Source of the DNA: Coriobacteriaceae bacterium
GTDB taxonomy: Bacteria > Actinomycetota > Coriobacteriia > Coriobacteriales > Eggerthellaceae
Direction of reading: 5' to 3'
DNA length: 21,508 bases
NCBI GenBank assembly: GCA_015062635.1
Contig: SUUF01000028.1
Span: forward strand, 1 to 21,508
Position numbers and translations under genes: made by a program. Positions 1-8,524 of this stretch are shown piece after piece. The notes beneath the pieces were generated by a model. That model did not search any database. It worked only from the letters and a program-made list of their open reading frames with translations, and had not been told where the DNA came from. How positions within the stretch are numbered: the stretch's first letter is position 1; each line of letters opens with the position of its first letter.

Positions 1-21
1 ACGAAAGGCGAATGGGGCGGT

Positions 22-840
22 TTGTTTAAAACCCTGGCAACAGTGTTGAAGGATAACTGGGACTGGCGTGCCCAGATCGGCCGGCTCGCGGTGTTCGAGC
101 TCGTGAAGAGGAGCCGTGGCGCCATGCTTTCATGGGCCTGGTTCTTCGTCCGTCCCGCCATCTACATCTTCTGCTTCTGGTTTGCGCTCGAAATCGGCTT
201 GCGGGCCACGAAGACGATGGGGCTCGATTCTGGCGTTCCCTATATCATCTGGCTTTCATCAGGCCTCATCCCATGGTTTTTCATGCAGGAATTCCTTGGG
301 GCGGGAACAGAGGTTCTGAAGCATTTCTCGTACCTGGTCACGAAGATTAAATTCCCGATATCGGCGATTCCGACTATCCACGCGGTGTCGGTTTTCATCA
401 TCCACCTGATGCTTATGGCATGCCTGTTCGTGATGTATGCGATTGCAGGGTTGCCTTGGGATATTTACCTCTTGCAAGTTCCGCTCATCATGATTCTGAT
501 GTTCGTGTTTTGGGATGCGTTCTCGATGCTCATATCTCATTTGAGCGCGTTTTCGAAGGATGTCAGCAATCTCGTGAAAGCGCTCGCAACTCCCATGTTC
601 TGGTTGTCTGGCATCATCTTCGACCTTTCGATGATCAACATCGATTGGATTCAAGGCCTGATGGATTTCAACCCCGTTACCACGTACGTCACGGTGATGC
701 GCGATGCCATGTGCTACAAAACCTGGTTCTGGGATGACCCGGGCGTGCTGATGGGTTTCGTCATCGTGTTCATTGTGACCGTCGTGCTGTCGCTGTTCGT
801 GTACCACCGGTTCAACAAGGAGGTGTCGGATGTCCTCTAA
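22..840 (+). CDS. tagG: ABC-2 type polysaccharide/teichoic acid exporter permease (TagG-like)
   Basis: Integral membrane subunit of an ABC-2 exporter, expected to move a finished lipid-linked polymer across the cytoplasmic membrane. The 272-residue product begins with an amphipathic stretch containing FELVKRSRGA, usual just before the first helix in this family. About six hydrophobic segments follow (near residues 36-58, 72-92, 112-137, 148-175, 186-206 and 240-262). The start used is TTG at 22 behind a G-rich stretch, and it matches the usual N-terminus. The frame is open to the window edge, so an upstream start cannot be excluded. The gene overlaps the ATPase gene by 11 nt, typical of a translationally coupled permease/ATPase pair. 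The teichoic acid substrate is inferred from the neighbours; an O-antigen-like polysaccharide is the alternative. Confidence 0.87.
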   Translation: MFKTLATVLKDNWDWRAQIGRLAVFELVKRSRGAMLSWAWFFVRPAIYIFCFWFALEIGLRATKTMGLDSGVPYIIWLSSGLIPWFFMQEFLGAGTEVLKHFSYLVTKIKFPISAIPTIHAVSVFIIHLMLMACLFVMYAIAGLPWDIYLLQVPLIMILMFVFWDAFSMLISHLSAFSKDVSNLVKALATPMFWLSGIIFDLSMINIDWIQGLMDFNPVTTYVTVMRDAMCYKTWFWDDPGVLMGFVIVFIVTVVLSLFVYHRFNKEVSDVL

Positions 841-1717
841 CGAGAACAACGAGCCCTCCTACGCCGGCGCGTTCGAGGAAGAGCTGGCCAAGCTCGACCA
901 GGAGCCGCCGAAGAAACCGGCACGGGACCCGAAGAAGAAGACCGGTTTCCAGAAGGCGCGGGACAAGCACAAGGCAAATATCAGCGACGAGGTGATGATC
1001 CGCTTCGATGACGTCACGAAGACGTATCACCTGTACCGCAGCGACCGTGGCCGCTTCTTCGGTATGTTCGGCATTCGCCCGAGCCGATGGTATATGGGCG
1101 CGGTGAACGCGAACGACCATCTGAGCTTCGAGATCAAGAAGGGCGAGGCGGTCGCGTTCCTAGGCCATAACGGTGCGGGGAAGAGCACGGCGCTGAAGAT
1201 GATCACGGGCGTGACGTACCCCACGAGCGGCACGGTCGAGGTGAACGGACGCGTGTCGGCCCTGCTCGAGTTGCGCGCGGGCTTCGACAGCCAGCTCACG
1301 GGACGCGAGAACATCAAGCTGCGCGGGCAGATTCTGGGCATCCCCGACGAGGAGCTCAAGGAACTCGAGCCCGGCATCATCGAATTCGCCGATTTGGGCG
1401 TGTACATCGACCAGCCGATGCGCTCGTACTCGAGCGGCATGAAATCGCGTTTGGGCTTCGCGTTCGCGGTGTCGACCCAACCCGAGATCCTCGTCGTCGA
1501 TGAGGCGCTTGCGGTTGGCGACCGCGCGTTCAAGCGCAAGTGCTTGAAGCGGCTGAAGCAAATCATGATGGATGAGAACGTCACCGTTCTGTTCGTCACG
1601 CACCAGAGCTCGACCGCGCAGAAGATTTGCAGCCGCGGCATCGTGTTGGATAACGGTGCCAAGGTGTTCGAGGGCACCATCGAGGATGCCACAGAGTATT
1701 ACGAGGCGCGATACTAG
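830..1717 (+). CDS. tagH: ABC transporter ATP-binding protein (TagH-like)
   Basis: Cytoplasmic ATPase that drives the exporter made with the preceding permease. Walker A is GHNGAGKST at residues 112-120, the signature YSSGMKSRL at 200-208, Walker B with catalytic Glu in EILVVDEAL at 219-227, and the switch His is 258. The fold is that of the TagH/Wzt group: long strand 1 to Walker A spacing, and TYHLYRSDRGR before the core. It has no C-terminal extension of the kind found in Bacillus TagH or carbohydrate-binding Wzt. Instead it carries an N-terminal extension of about 52 residues, acidic at first and then Lys/Pro-rich (PPKKPARDPKKK). The ATG at 830 has a strong ribosome-binding site, AAGGAGG at about 818-824. 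tarI begins 10 nt after the stop. Confidence 0.92.
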   Translation: MSSNENNEPSYAGAFEEELAKLDQEPPKKPARDPKKKTGFQKARDKHKANISDEVMIRFDDVTKTYHLYRSDRGRFFGMFGIRPSRWYMGAVNANDHLSFEIKKGEAVAFLGHNGAGKSTALKMITGVTYPTSGTVEVNGRVSALLELRAGFDSQLTGRENIKLRGQILGIPDEELKELEPGIIEFADLGVYIDQPMRSYSSGMKSRLGFAFAVSTQPEILVVDEALAVGDRAFKRKCLKRLKQIMMDENVTVLFVTHQSSTAQKICSRGIVLDNGAKVFEGTIEDATEYYEARY

Positions 1718-1727
1718 GAGAATCACC

Positions 1728-2456
1728 ATGGGCAAGGTATATGCGGCAATCCTGGCTGGCGGATCAGGAACCCGCATGGGTAACCCCGACAAGCCGAAGC
1801 AGTTCTGGATGATGGGCGAGCGTCCCGTCATCGTTCACACCGTCGAGAAGTTCTGCCTGGTGGCGGAATTCGACAAGGTCATCGTGCTGGCCCCGCAGGC
1901 GTGGCTGCAGCAGACCCAGGACATCATGAACCAGCATCTGCCTCAGTTCGCGGACAAGATCGCGCTCGTGGCCGGTGGTGCCGAGCGCAACGACACCATC
2001 ATGAACGCCATCGATTACATCGAGCGCGAGCATGGCCTGTGCGAAGATGACATCATCGTCACGCATGACGCGGTACGTCCCTTTGTCACGTTCCGCATCA
2101 TCGAGGAGAATATCGCCGCAGCGCGTGAGCACGGCGCGGTCGATACCGTCATCCCCGCCACCGATACCATCGTGCAGAGCGTGGATGGCCAGTTCATCAC
2201 GCAGATTCCGAACCGCGCGGAATACTACCAGGGCCAGACTCCGCAATCGTTCAACGTTGTGCGCTTGCGCAAGCTGTTCCAAGAGCTCACCGATGCCGAG
2301 AAGTCGGTGCTCACCGATGCTTGCAAGATCCTCGTGCTGAAGGGCGAGGACGTCGCGCTCGTGTCCGGCGACGTGAGCAACATCAAGCTCACCTACACGA
2401 ACGACATGCGCATTGCCCGCGCGATGATCGCCGAGGATCGGGCCGACAATGCTTAA
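1728..2456 (+). CDS. tarI: Ribitol-5-phosphate cytidylyltransferase (TarI-like)
   Basis: Makes CDP-ribitol from CTP and D-ribitol 5-phosphate. The 242-residue product has the IspD/TarI nucleotidyltransferase signature AAILAGGSGTRMG at residues 6-18, followed by KPKQF. It also has the family's THDAVRPF segment and a conserved C-terminal TDACKIL...GDVSNIKLTYTNDM region. IspD has a very similar fold; TarI is preferred because the next gene is a TarJ-type reductase and both neighbours are teichoic-acid genes. The reading frame runs upstream into tagH, but ATG 1728 fits best: it follows the tagH stop by 10 nt, has GGAG about 8 nt upstream, and gives the normal N-terminus. Its last 8 nt overlap tarJ, which suggests coupled translation. 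Confidence 0.88.
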   Translation: MGKVYAAILAGGSGTRMGNPDKPKQFWMMGERPVIVHTVEKFCLVAEFDKVIVLAPQAWLQQTQDIMNQHLPQFADKIALVAGGAERNDTIMNAIDYIEREHGLCEDDIIVTHDAVRPFVTFRIIEENIAAAREHGAVDTVIPATDTIVQSVDGQFITQIPNRAEYYQGQTPQSFNVVRLRKLFQELTDAEKSVLTDACKILVLKGEDVALVSGDVSNIKLTYTNDMRIARAMIAEDRADNA

Positions 2457-3474
2457 CCGCATCTACCGCCTGATCGAGGCGCGCACCATCGAGCCCGTCG
2501 AGCGCTATGCTGCAATCGATGCCGATACCGTCGTCGTGCGCCCGACGCACCTTTCCATCTGCAATGCCGACCAGCGCTACTACCAGGGCAAGCGTTCCGC
2601 CCGCGTGATGGCGAAGAAGCTTCCGATGGCGCTTATCCACGAGGGCGTGGGCGAGGTCGTCTTCGATGCCGCCGGCGCGTATGCTCCCGGCACCCGCGTC
2701 GTGATGCTGCCGAACAACCCGGTTGAGGAAGACGAGTTCATCGCCGAGAACTACCTTCGCACGAGCAAGTTCGCCGGCAGCGGCTACGATGGCTTCATGC
2801 AGGAGCTCTGCATCCTGCCGAGCCGCCGCGTGCTGCCCCTGCCCGAGGGCATCGACATCCACGTGGCCGCGTTCACCGAGCTCGTGAGCGTCGCCGTGCA
2901 TGCGGTCACCCGCTTCGAGGGCATCGCGCATGGCCGCCGTGAGAATATCGGCATCTGGGGCGATGGCAATCTCGGCTTCATCGTGAGCCTCATCCTGCAC
3001 GTCACGCATCCCGATGCGCGCTTGCACGTCATCGGGCGCAACTCGTACAAGCTCGCCGACTTCACGTTCGCGCATCGAACCTACCTGAGCTCCGGCATAC
3101 CTGAGGGGCTGTTGGTCGACCATGCGTTCGAATGCTGCGGCGGCGAGGGTTCGACGTCGGCCATCGACCAGATCATCGACCACATTCGGCCCGAAGGCAC
3201 CGTGTCGCTGATGGGCGTGTCGGAATACCCGGTTCCCATCAACACGCGCATGGTGCTCGAGAAGGGCTTGCGCATGTTCGGCAGCAGCCGCAGCGGGCGC
3301 GTCGATTTCGAGCGCACCTTGCAGCTGCATCGCGAGCATCCCGAGATGGCGCAGTACCTCTCGGCGCTCGTGGGATCGGTGATTCCCGTTTCCAGCGTGA
3401 AGGACATCGCGACCGCCTTCGACGCCGACGTGCGCAAGCAGATGGGCAAGACCATCATGGAGTGGAACATGTAA
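2449..3474 (+). CDS. tarJ: Ribulose-5-phosphate reductase, zinc-dependent alcohol dehydrogenase family (TarJ-like)
   Basis: Reduces D-ribulose 5-phosphate to D-ribitol 5-phosphate with NADPH, feeding TarI. The product is 341 residues, the usual TarJ length. It is a medium-chain dehydrogenase with likely catalytic zinc ligands Cys38 (LSICNADQRYYQG) and His64-Glu65 (LIHEGVGEV), and a nucleotide-binding turn GDGNLG at 171-176. The structural-zinc loop of four closely spaced cysteines typical of many alcohol dehydrogenases is absent. ICNADQRYYQGKR is typical of TarJ. ATG 2449 lies within the end of tarI. A 43-nt gap separates it from the next gene, the widest within the operon. Together with tarI this shows the polymer is at least partly ribitol-phosphate based. 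Confidence 0.88.
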   Translation: MLNRIYRLIEARTIEPVERYAAIDADTVVVRPTHLSICNADQRYYQGKRSARVMAKKLPMALIHEGVGEVVFDAAGAYAPGTRVVMLPNNPVEEDEFIAENYLRTSKFAGSGYDGFMQELCILPSRRVLPLPEGIDIHVAAFTELVSVAVHAVTRFEGIAHGRRENIGIWGDGNLGFIVSLILHVTHPDARLHVIGRNSYKLADFTFAHRTYLSSGIPEGLLVDHAFECCGGEGSTSAIDQIIDHIRPEGTVSLMGVSEYPVPINTRMVLEKGLRMFGSSRSGRVDFERTLQLHREHPEMAQYLSALVGSVIPVSSVKDIATAFDADVRKQMGKTIMEWNM

Positions 3475-3517
3475 GACGCGCGGGGCATCGGCGCTCGCGC
3501 GTGGGAGATTGATGCTC

Positions 3518-6500
3518 ATGCGAGATAAGAACATCTGGCTCTTCAACGCCGGCAACGCGTTTGCGGGCAATCCGAAATGGCTCTTCCTGTACGTGCAGGA
3601 ACACCACCCCGAGATCCAGTGCGTGTGGCTGTGCTTCGGGCGCAAGCTCGAGCAGAAGATGCGCGCGCTGGGATACACGGCGTACCGGTACAAGTCGCCC
3701 GAGGCGCGACGCATCGGCGCGAAGGCCGGCGTGTATGTGGTCGAGCAGAATAAGGAGAAGTACCACGACTACCTCGCGGGCATCACGGTGCTCAATTTGT
3801 GGCACGGCGTGACCTGCAAGAAGCTCGAGCATGCCGTGACGGAAGGCTACATGGAGGAAGGCCTGGTCGCGAAGCATATCCGCAACGAGTCGGTCTACCG
3901 CCAGCAGCTGATGCTCGTGACCTCGCCCCAACAGGAGCGCGTGTTCTGCGAGCAGTGCAAGGTCGCGCCGGAGAACGTCATCCGCGCTCCGTACCCGAAC
4001 AGCTTCGAGAAGGCGCCCGCCGCCACGTTCGACCACGACTTCCGCGCCGCCAAGGGCGTCGGGCGCGATGTGAAGGTCGCGCTCTATGCCCCGACGTTCC
4101 GCGATTTCGACCGCAGCGCGTTTTTCGCCCGCGCGATTCCCGACATGGACGCCCTGCTCGATGCCGCCGAGCGCGGCGGGTGGATGCTCGTGCTGAAGGT
4201 GCATCCGCAGATGGAGAAGGATTTCCAGTTCGCGGCGCTGAAGCAGCGCTATGCGGATGATCCTCGCGTATTGTTCTGGGATAACGGAAACGACTTCTAC
4301 GAGGTCATGGACCAGGTGGACATGGCGATCGTCGATTACTCGTCCATCTTCTTCGACCTGCTCGCGCATGGCGTGAAGCGCTTCGTGCGCTATGTGTTCG
4401 ACTACGGCAACAAAGACAAGTTGCGCGATTTCGCATTCGATTACCTCGACGTGACCTGCGGCGAAGTATGCATGACCTTCGACGAGCTGCTCACGCAGTT
4501 CGCACTCGACGGGCAGACCGACCAGGCCGAGCTCGACCGCGTGTTCGCATGGGCGTGGGCCTATTCGCGCGACCATTCCGTCGAGGAAATCGTGCAACGG
4601 GCGCTGGCGCATACCCCCGACCCGGCGTTCGCACTGCCCACGCTGCACAGCTTCGACGTGTTCGACACCGTCATCGGGCGCACGTGCGGCGCTCCGGAGG
4701 GCGTGTTCGCGTATGTCGAGGGCAAGGTGCGGGCAGCGGGTTCTGCGTTTCCCAGCGTATTGGCCTGCGATTATGTGACCGCACGCAAACAGGCCGAGGC
4801 GAATTGCCGCGAGCTGGTGGCCAAGACGCTCGAGTTGCGCGGCGACCGGCGCACCGAGATCGCCTTCGACCAGATCTTCGAGCGCCTGCAAGACCTCTAC
4901 GGTTTGGATGAATCGCAGGTGGAAGACCTGAAGCGCTGGGAGCTTGAGGGCGAGAAACTGGTGTCGACGCCCATCGCCACGACCATCGATGCCATAAAGC
5001 GGCTCTTGGCGGCGGGGGAGGACGTCGTCCTCATCAGCGACATGTATTTGCCCGAAGCCTTCGTCCGCGAGCTGCTCGCGCAGGCCGACCCGGTGCTCGC
5101 CGGGTTGCCGCTGTTCCTCTCGAACGTCACCGGACGCCAGAAGACGAAGAAGGGGCTCTTCCTCGATGCGTTCCATGGCGTGGATTACCGTTACGACACG
5201 TGGGAGCACGTGGGCGACAGCCAGGTTGCCGATGTCGACCGGCCGTCTGAACTGGGTATACACGCGCAGCTTTTCCAGCAGGCGGTTCCGGTCGACCCCT
5301 ATGCGAAGAAGGCGACCCGCGCGCTTGGCAGCTTCGACGGCTATCAGGTGGGGGCCTTGCTCTCGCGTATGCTTGCGGGCTGCAAGACGCCGGAAGAGCG
5401 GTTTGCCTGCGGGTATGCGTCGCTGTACTTCGTGCCCTATGTGAGCTGGTGCATCGACGATGCGCTGCGTCGGGGCATCGCGTGCCTCTATTTCATCTCG
5501 CGTGATGGCTACCTGCTGAAACTCGTCGCCGACGCCATCATCGCCGCGCGCGGCCTGCCGCTGAAGACGCGCTACCTGTACGGTTCGCGCAAGGTGTGGC
5601 GCGTTCCCTCGCAGGTGGGCGAGATCGATCCCGAGTTTTTCAGCTCGTACGGCAACTTCACGGGCGTCACCGATTTCGACTCGCTCGTGGCCGCGTCGGC
5701 GGTGGGCGAGAGCGCATTCCTCGCGCTGTTCCCCGAACTTGCCTTCCTGAAAGAGCAAGGTGCGATGAGCAAGCAGGAACGCGACCTGGTGGTGGAGCGC
5801 CTGCGCGATTGCGAGCCGTATCGGCAGGCGCTGCTGGCCGCCGCTGAACGGGAGCGTGGCATTGCCGTCGACTATCTGAAGCAGGAAATCGACTTCGATG
5901 AGCCGTTCGCGTTCGTCGAGTTCTGGGGTCGCGGCTACACGCAGGCATGCCACACGCGCCTGCTGATGGAGGCTGATGCGCGCGTGCAGGCGTCGACCTA
6001 TTACTATGCGCGCAGCATCTGCCCGTCTGATGCGCAGAACGTCCGCGTCAACTTCACGTCGAATACGAAGAAGATGCTGTTCATCGAGCGTATTTTCGCG
6101 AACATGCCCTATCGCACCGTGGCGGCGTATCGCCGTGTGGACGGGCGCGTCGAGCCGGTGCTCGAGCCCAATGAGTGCGTCTACCCGGTGTTCCAGGCGC
6201 TCGAGGATGGCTTGCCGCGCTTCGCCGAGCAGTATGCGCAGCTTGCGCTGGTGGATGCCGACCGCACGAACCGCGCGCTGTTCGATTTCGGCATCGATTA
6301 CTTCTACGGAAACAAGACCGACGAGGTGTTCCTGCGCTGCATCGCGCCGCTGCGCGACTCCATCACCATCCAGGGCGAGCCGACCGAATTCGCGCCTCCG
6401 CTCACGGCGAAGCGCGCCCTCGATCGCCTGCGTGGACGCCAGGTCGACACGAACAGCATGCGCATGACCATATCGCGCACGAACCCGCTGCTCGCCAAGG

Positions 6501-6523
6501 CGCTCGGTTTCCTCGACCGCTAA
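3518..6523 (+). CDS. TagF/TarL-like polyol-phosphate transferase fused to a HAD-superfamily (COG5610-like) domain
   Basis: Two-part cytoplasmic protein of about 1001 residues. Residues 1-370 are a CDP-glycerol/CDP-ribitol phosphotransferase module of the TagF family: WHGVTCKK with conserved His96, APYPNSF, ALYAPTFRDF, LKVHPQMEKDF and the DYSS motif at 273-276. It should transfer polyol phosphate from a CDP donor to the growing chain at the membrane face. From about residue 377 a HAD-type domain begins: SFDVFDTVIGR with presumed nucleophile Asp380, motif II ISDMY with Ser507, and HVGDSQVADV with Asp567 and Asp572. The last ~400 residues (including YFISRDGYLLK and EFWGRGYTQ) resemble the C-terminal half of COG5610 proteins. 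HAD +2 is Phe382 rather than Asp. Start is uncertain: ATG 3518 has GGGAG 10 nt upstream; ATG 3512 and TTG 3509 are also in frame. Substrate of the HAD part is unknown. Confidence 0.85.
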   Translation: MRDKNIWLFNAGNAFAGNPKWLFLYVQEHHPEIQCVWLCFGRKLEQKMRALGYTAYRYKSPEARRIGAKAGVYVVEQNKEKYHDYLAGITVLNLWHGVTCKKLEHAVTEGYMEEGLVAKHIRNESVYRQQLMLVTSPQQERVFCEQCKVAPENVIRAPYPNSFEKAPAATFDHDFRAAKGVGRDVKVALYAPTFRDFDRSAFFARAIPDMDALLDAAERGGWMLVLKVHPQMEKDFQFAALKQRYADDPRVLFWDNGNDFYEVMDQVDMAIVDYSSIFFDLLAHGVKRFVRYVFDYGNKDKLRDFAFDYLDVTCGEVCMTFDELLTQFALDGQTDQAELDRVFAWAWAYSRDHSVEEIVQRALAHTPDPAFALPTLHSFDVFDTVIGRTCGAPEGVFAYVEGKVRAAGSAFPSVLACDYVTARKQAEANCRELVAKTLELRGDRRTEIAFDQIFERLQDLYGLDESQVEDLKRWELEGEKLVSTPIATTIDAIKRLLAAGEDVVLISDMYLPEAFVRELLAQADPVLAGLPLFLSNVTGRQKTKKGLFLDAFHGVDYRYDTWEHVGDSQVADVDRPSELGIHAQLFQQAVPVDPYAKKATRALGSFDGYQVGALLSRMLAGCKTPEERFACGYASLYFVPYVSWCIDDALRRGIACLYFISRDGYLLKLVADAIIAARGLPLKTRYLYGSRKVWRVPSQVGEIDPEFFSSYGNFTGVTDFDSLVAASAVGESAFLALFPELAFLKEQGAMSKQERDLVVERLRDCEPYRQALLAAAERERGIAVDYLKQEIDFDEPFAFVEFWGRGYTQACHTRLLMEADARVQASTYYYARSICPSDAQNVRVNFTSNTKKMLFIERIFANMPYRTVAAYRRVDGRVEPVLEPNECVYPVFQALEDGLPRFAEQYAQLALVDADRTNRALFDFGIDYFYGNKTDEVFLRCIAPLRDSITIQGEPTEFAPPLTAKRALDRLRGRQVDTNSMRMTISRTNPLLAKALGFLDR

Positions 6524-6542
6524 GAACGGGGAGCGTGACGGC

Positions 6543-8147
6543 ATGCAAGAGATACCGCGCATCGACGACGCGAAGCTCGTGTGGCTTTCCACGCCGCGCC
6601 ATGCATGCGTGAAGCTGACAGCCGCGTTGCCCGCACGTGCGGGTGCGGTGGAGAGCGTCGTGCTTGCGAGCCGTCAAGAGGCCACCGGCCTCGAGTACCC
6701 GCTGCCGTTTTCCGTGCGTTCCGATGCCGGTTCCACGTTGGTCGACGTCACGATCGACCCGCGCGGGTTCCATTTGGAAGGCGCGTTGTGGGACCTGTTC
6801 GTCGTGGTGAGCGGGCCTGACGGGGCGCGTGCATTCTGCCAGGTGCGCATCAACCGGGACTTCCGCCGGTGGGCCAAGCTGCGCGGCTTCCAGTGCGATG
6901 TGGGTGCGGGCTTCATCTTCTTCCCGTACACCGCCGCCGCTTCGCGCCTTGCATTCACCTACCGGAAGGCGTCGGTGGCCGACACGCGGTTTTTCCGCGT
7001 GAAGGAGCTCGCCGCCATCGCGCTGGCCAAGGCGGGCGCTCCCTATTGGCGCAAGAGGAACATCTGGCTCGTGTTCGAGAAGTATTGCTCCTATGCGCAG
7101 GACAACGGTTTCGCGTTTTTCCGCTACTGCATGGACGAGGCGCCGGTTGGCGGCCCGCAGGTGCTCTACGTCATCGACCGCACCGCGCCCGATGCCGAAA
7201 AACTCGCACCCTATGCGGCCAACACCATCGATTTCCTCAGCTTCAAGCATTTGCTGTATGCGCTGGTAGCGCGCATGTACGTGGGGTCCGACTCAACCGC
7301 GCACCTGTTCCAGTGGCGCCCGCGCCCGAGCATGGTGTGGAGCCGTATCCGCAAGCACCGCATTTTCTTCCTGCAGCATGGCGTGACGGCGCTCAAGCAG
7401 GTCGAGAACCTGTTCGGCACGCAGGGCGCGAACCCGATGACCTATTTCCTCACGACATCGCATCGCGAGCAGGAAATCGTGACCGAGCATCTGGGTTACG
7501 ACGAGGCGCATGCGCCCGTGCTGGGGTTCTCGCGGTGGGACCTTCTGCGCAACACCGGCGATGTCCAGGCTCCCGTCATCCTTGTCATGCCCACGTGGCG
7601 GCCCTGGCTCGAGGAGCTTTCGAGCGAGGCGTTTCGCGAATCACGCTACTTTCAGGCGTTTTCGAGCCTGTGCGCGAACCCGCGACTCGAGGCGTTGCTC
7701 GAGCGCGCTAACGCCACAGTCAAGTTTTTCATACACCCGAAGCTCAGCGAGCAGCTCGGCGCTTTTGCGGGTGGTTCCCCGCGCGTGCAATTCATCGATG
7801 CGGGCAGCATGCCGTTAAACGAGCTCATCATGGAATGTGCGATGCTCGTGACCGACTATTCGAGCGTGTGCTGGGATGTGCTCTACCTGCACAAGCCCGT
7901 GGTGTTCTACCAGTTCGACCAGGACGATTATCTCCGTGAGGTGGGAAGTTACCTCGATTTCGACCGCGAATTGCCCGGCCCGGTCGCGCTTGACGAGTCT
8001 GCCTGCGTCGACGCAATCGCCTCGGTTGCCGAATCGGGTTTCCACATGGATGATACGAGCCAGCGGAAGGCCGCCCCCTTCCAAGAGCTCGACGACACCC
8101 GCAATCGCGAGCGCACATACCGCTTCCTCACGTCGCACTCGTTGTAA
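6543..8147 (+). CDS. TagF-like CDP-glycerol/CDP-ribitol glycerophosphotransferase family protein
   Basis: A 534-residue glycosyltransferase-B-type polyol-phosphate transferase. Residues 1 to about 160 are strand-rich (KLTAALPARAG, VDVTIDPRGFHLEG, LWDLFVVVSG) and look like an accessory beta domain. The catalytic part carries FFLQHGVTALKQ with His279, VMPTWRPWLEE, FFIHPKLSEQ and TDYSS with DYSS at 438-441. These are the two His motifs and the Asp-Tyr-Ser-Ser motif of the TagF family. It is similar along its whole length to residues ~679-1212 of the large protein encoded at 12113-15751, with identical 159-residue spacing between the conserved His and DYSS. GGGGAG lies 9 nt before ATG 6543, and the gap from the previous gene is 19 nt. 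It is the last gene of the operon. Whether it acts as primase or polymerase, and whether it uses CDP-glycerol or CDP-ribitol, cannot be told from sequence. Confidence 0.87.
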   Translation: MQEIPRIDDAKLVWLSTPRHACVKLTAALPARAGAVESVVLASRQEATGLEYPLPFSVRSDAGSTLVDVTIDPRGFHLEGALWDLFVVVSGPDGARAFCQVRINRDFRRWAKLRGFQCDVGAGFIFFPYTAAASRLAFTYRKASVADTRFFRVKELAAIALAKAGAPYWRKRNIWLVFEKYCSYAQDNGFAFFRYCMDEAPVGGPQVLYVIDRTAPDAEKLAPYAANTIDFLSFKHLLYALVARMYVGSDSTAHLFQWRPRPSMVWSRIRKHRIFFLQHGVTALKQVENLFGTQGANPMTYFLTTSHREQEIVTEHLGYDEAHAPVLGFSRWDLLRNTGDVQAPVILVMPTWRPWLEELSSEAFRESRYFQAFSSLCANPRLEALLERANATVKFFIHPKLSEQLGAFAGGSPRVQFIDAGSMPLNELIMECAMLVTDYSSVCWDVLYLHKPVVFYQFDQDDYLREVGSYLDFDRELPGPVALDESACVDAIASVAESGFHMDDTSQRKAAPFQELDDTRNRERTYRFLTSHSL

Positions 8148-8148
8148 T

Positions 8149-8167
8149 CGGTGCCTTCCCGGCACCG
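8149..8167 (+). terminator. Short hairpin after the operon, possible weak terminator
   Basis: CGGTGCC (8149-8155) and GGCACCG (8161-8167) form a perfect 7-bp stem with a TTCCC loop, starting one base after the stop codon of the last operon gene. Only a short T-poor tail (TTGCTCG) follows, so intrinsic termination would be weak. It may instead protect the mRNA 3' end. Confidence 0.4.
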
Positions 8168-8245
8168 TTGCTCGATTCCGCTGCCTTCAATTGTTCCGCA
8201 TTTGAAAAGGTGCGGCTGCCATTGACCGGTGTGCATGGGTTGGCA

Positions 8246-8520
8246 TGCAAAAAATCGGACTTGGGACCTCTCGCGTCAGCAAATCACGCTGTCCTTGCGC
8301 ATTTTTGGAACTTAGGACCTCTGACGTCAGCGCGATATGGGTTGCCCTGGGCTCGTTGCATACACGTCCGTCTTTGCGACCTGGGGTTATTCCTACTGTC
8401 TTGCGAAATCCTTGCCTCCAGATTCGCTGCAAGCCTGACGTCAGAGGTCCCAAGTGGCAAAAACCTGCAATGAGTCCCAGGAAACGCTGACGCGAGAGGT
8501 CCCAAGTCCGTTTTCCTGCA
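8246..8520. repeat. Composite inverted repeat of four copies of one motif (REP/MITE-like)
   Basis: Two 87-nt arms (8246-8332 and 8434-8520) face each other across a ~101-nt centre. Outer units 8257-8280 and 8486-8509 are exact reverse complements over 24 nt. Inner units 8310-8330 and 8435-8455 are reverse complements with one mismatch in 21. All four share the core ACTTRGGACCTCT followed by SRCGTCAGC, so each arm holds two direct copies spaced about 51 bp. The inner copies also contain the self-complementary CTGACGTCAG. Similarity extends imperfectly into the flanks (TGCA plus an A-rich run at both outer ends) and between units. No credible coding sequence or transposase lies inside. No target-site duplication was identified. 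It could be a non-autonomous mobile repeat, a REP-type element or a long structured RNA. Confidence 0.8.
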
Positions 8521-8524
8521 GGCA

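Noticed and set aside
1728..2456. IspD (isoprenoid cytidylyltransferase) for the IspD/TarI-family gene
   Set aside because: The fold is shared, but the overlapping TarJ-type reductase and the teichoic-acid context favour TarI.
3455..6592. A 1045-codon open frame on the - strand opposite the TagF-HAD gene
   Set aside because: Composition is His/Arg/Ala/Val-rich with no recognisable domain. It is a shadow of strong GC-biased codon use on the + strand, where clear enzyme motifs exist.
8246..8520. Possible CRISPR array
   Set aside because: Four repeat copies are in inverted rather than uniform orientation, the gaps are related to each other, and no cas gene is present.
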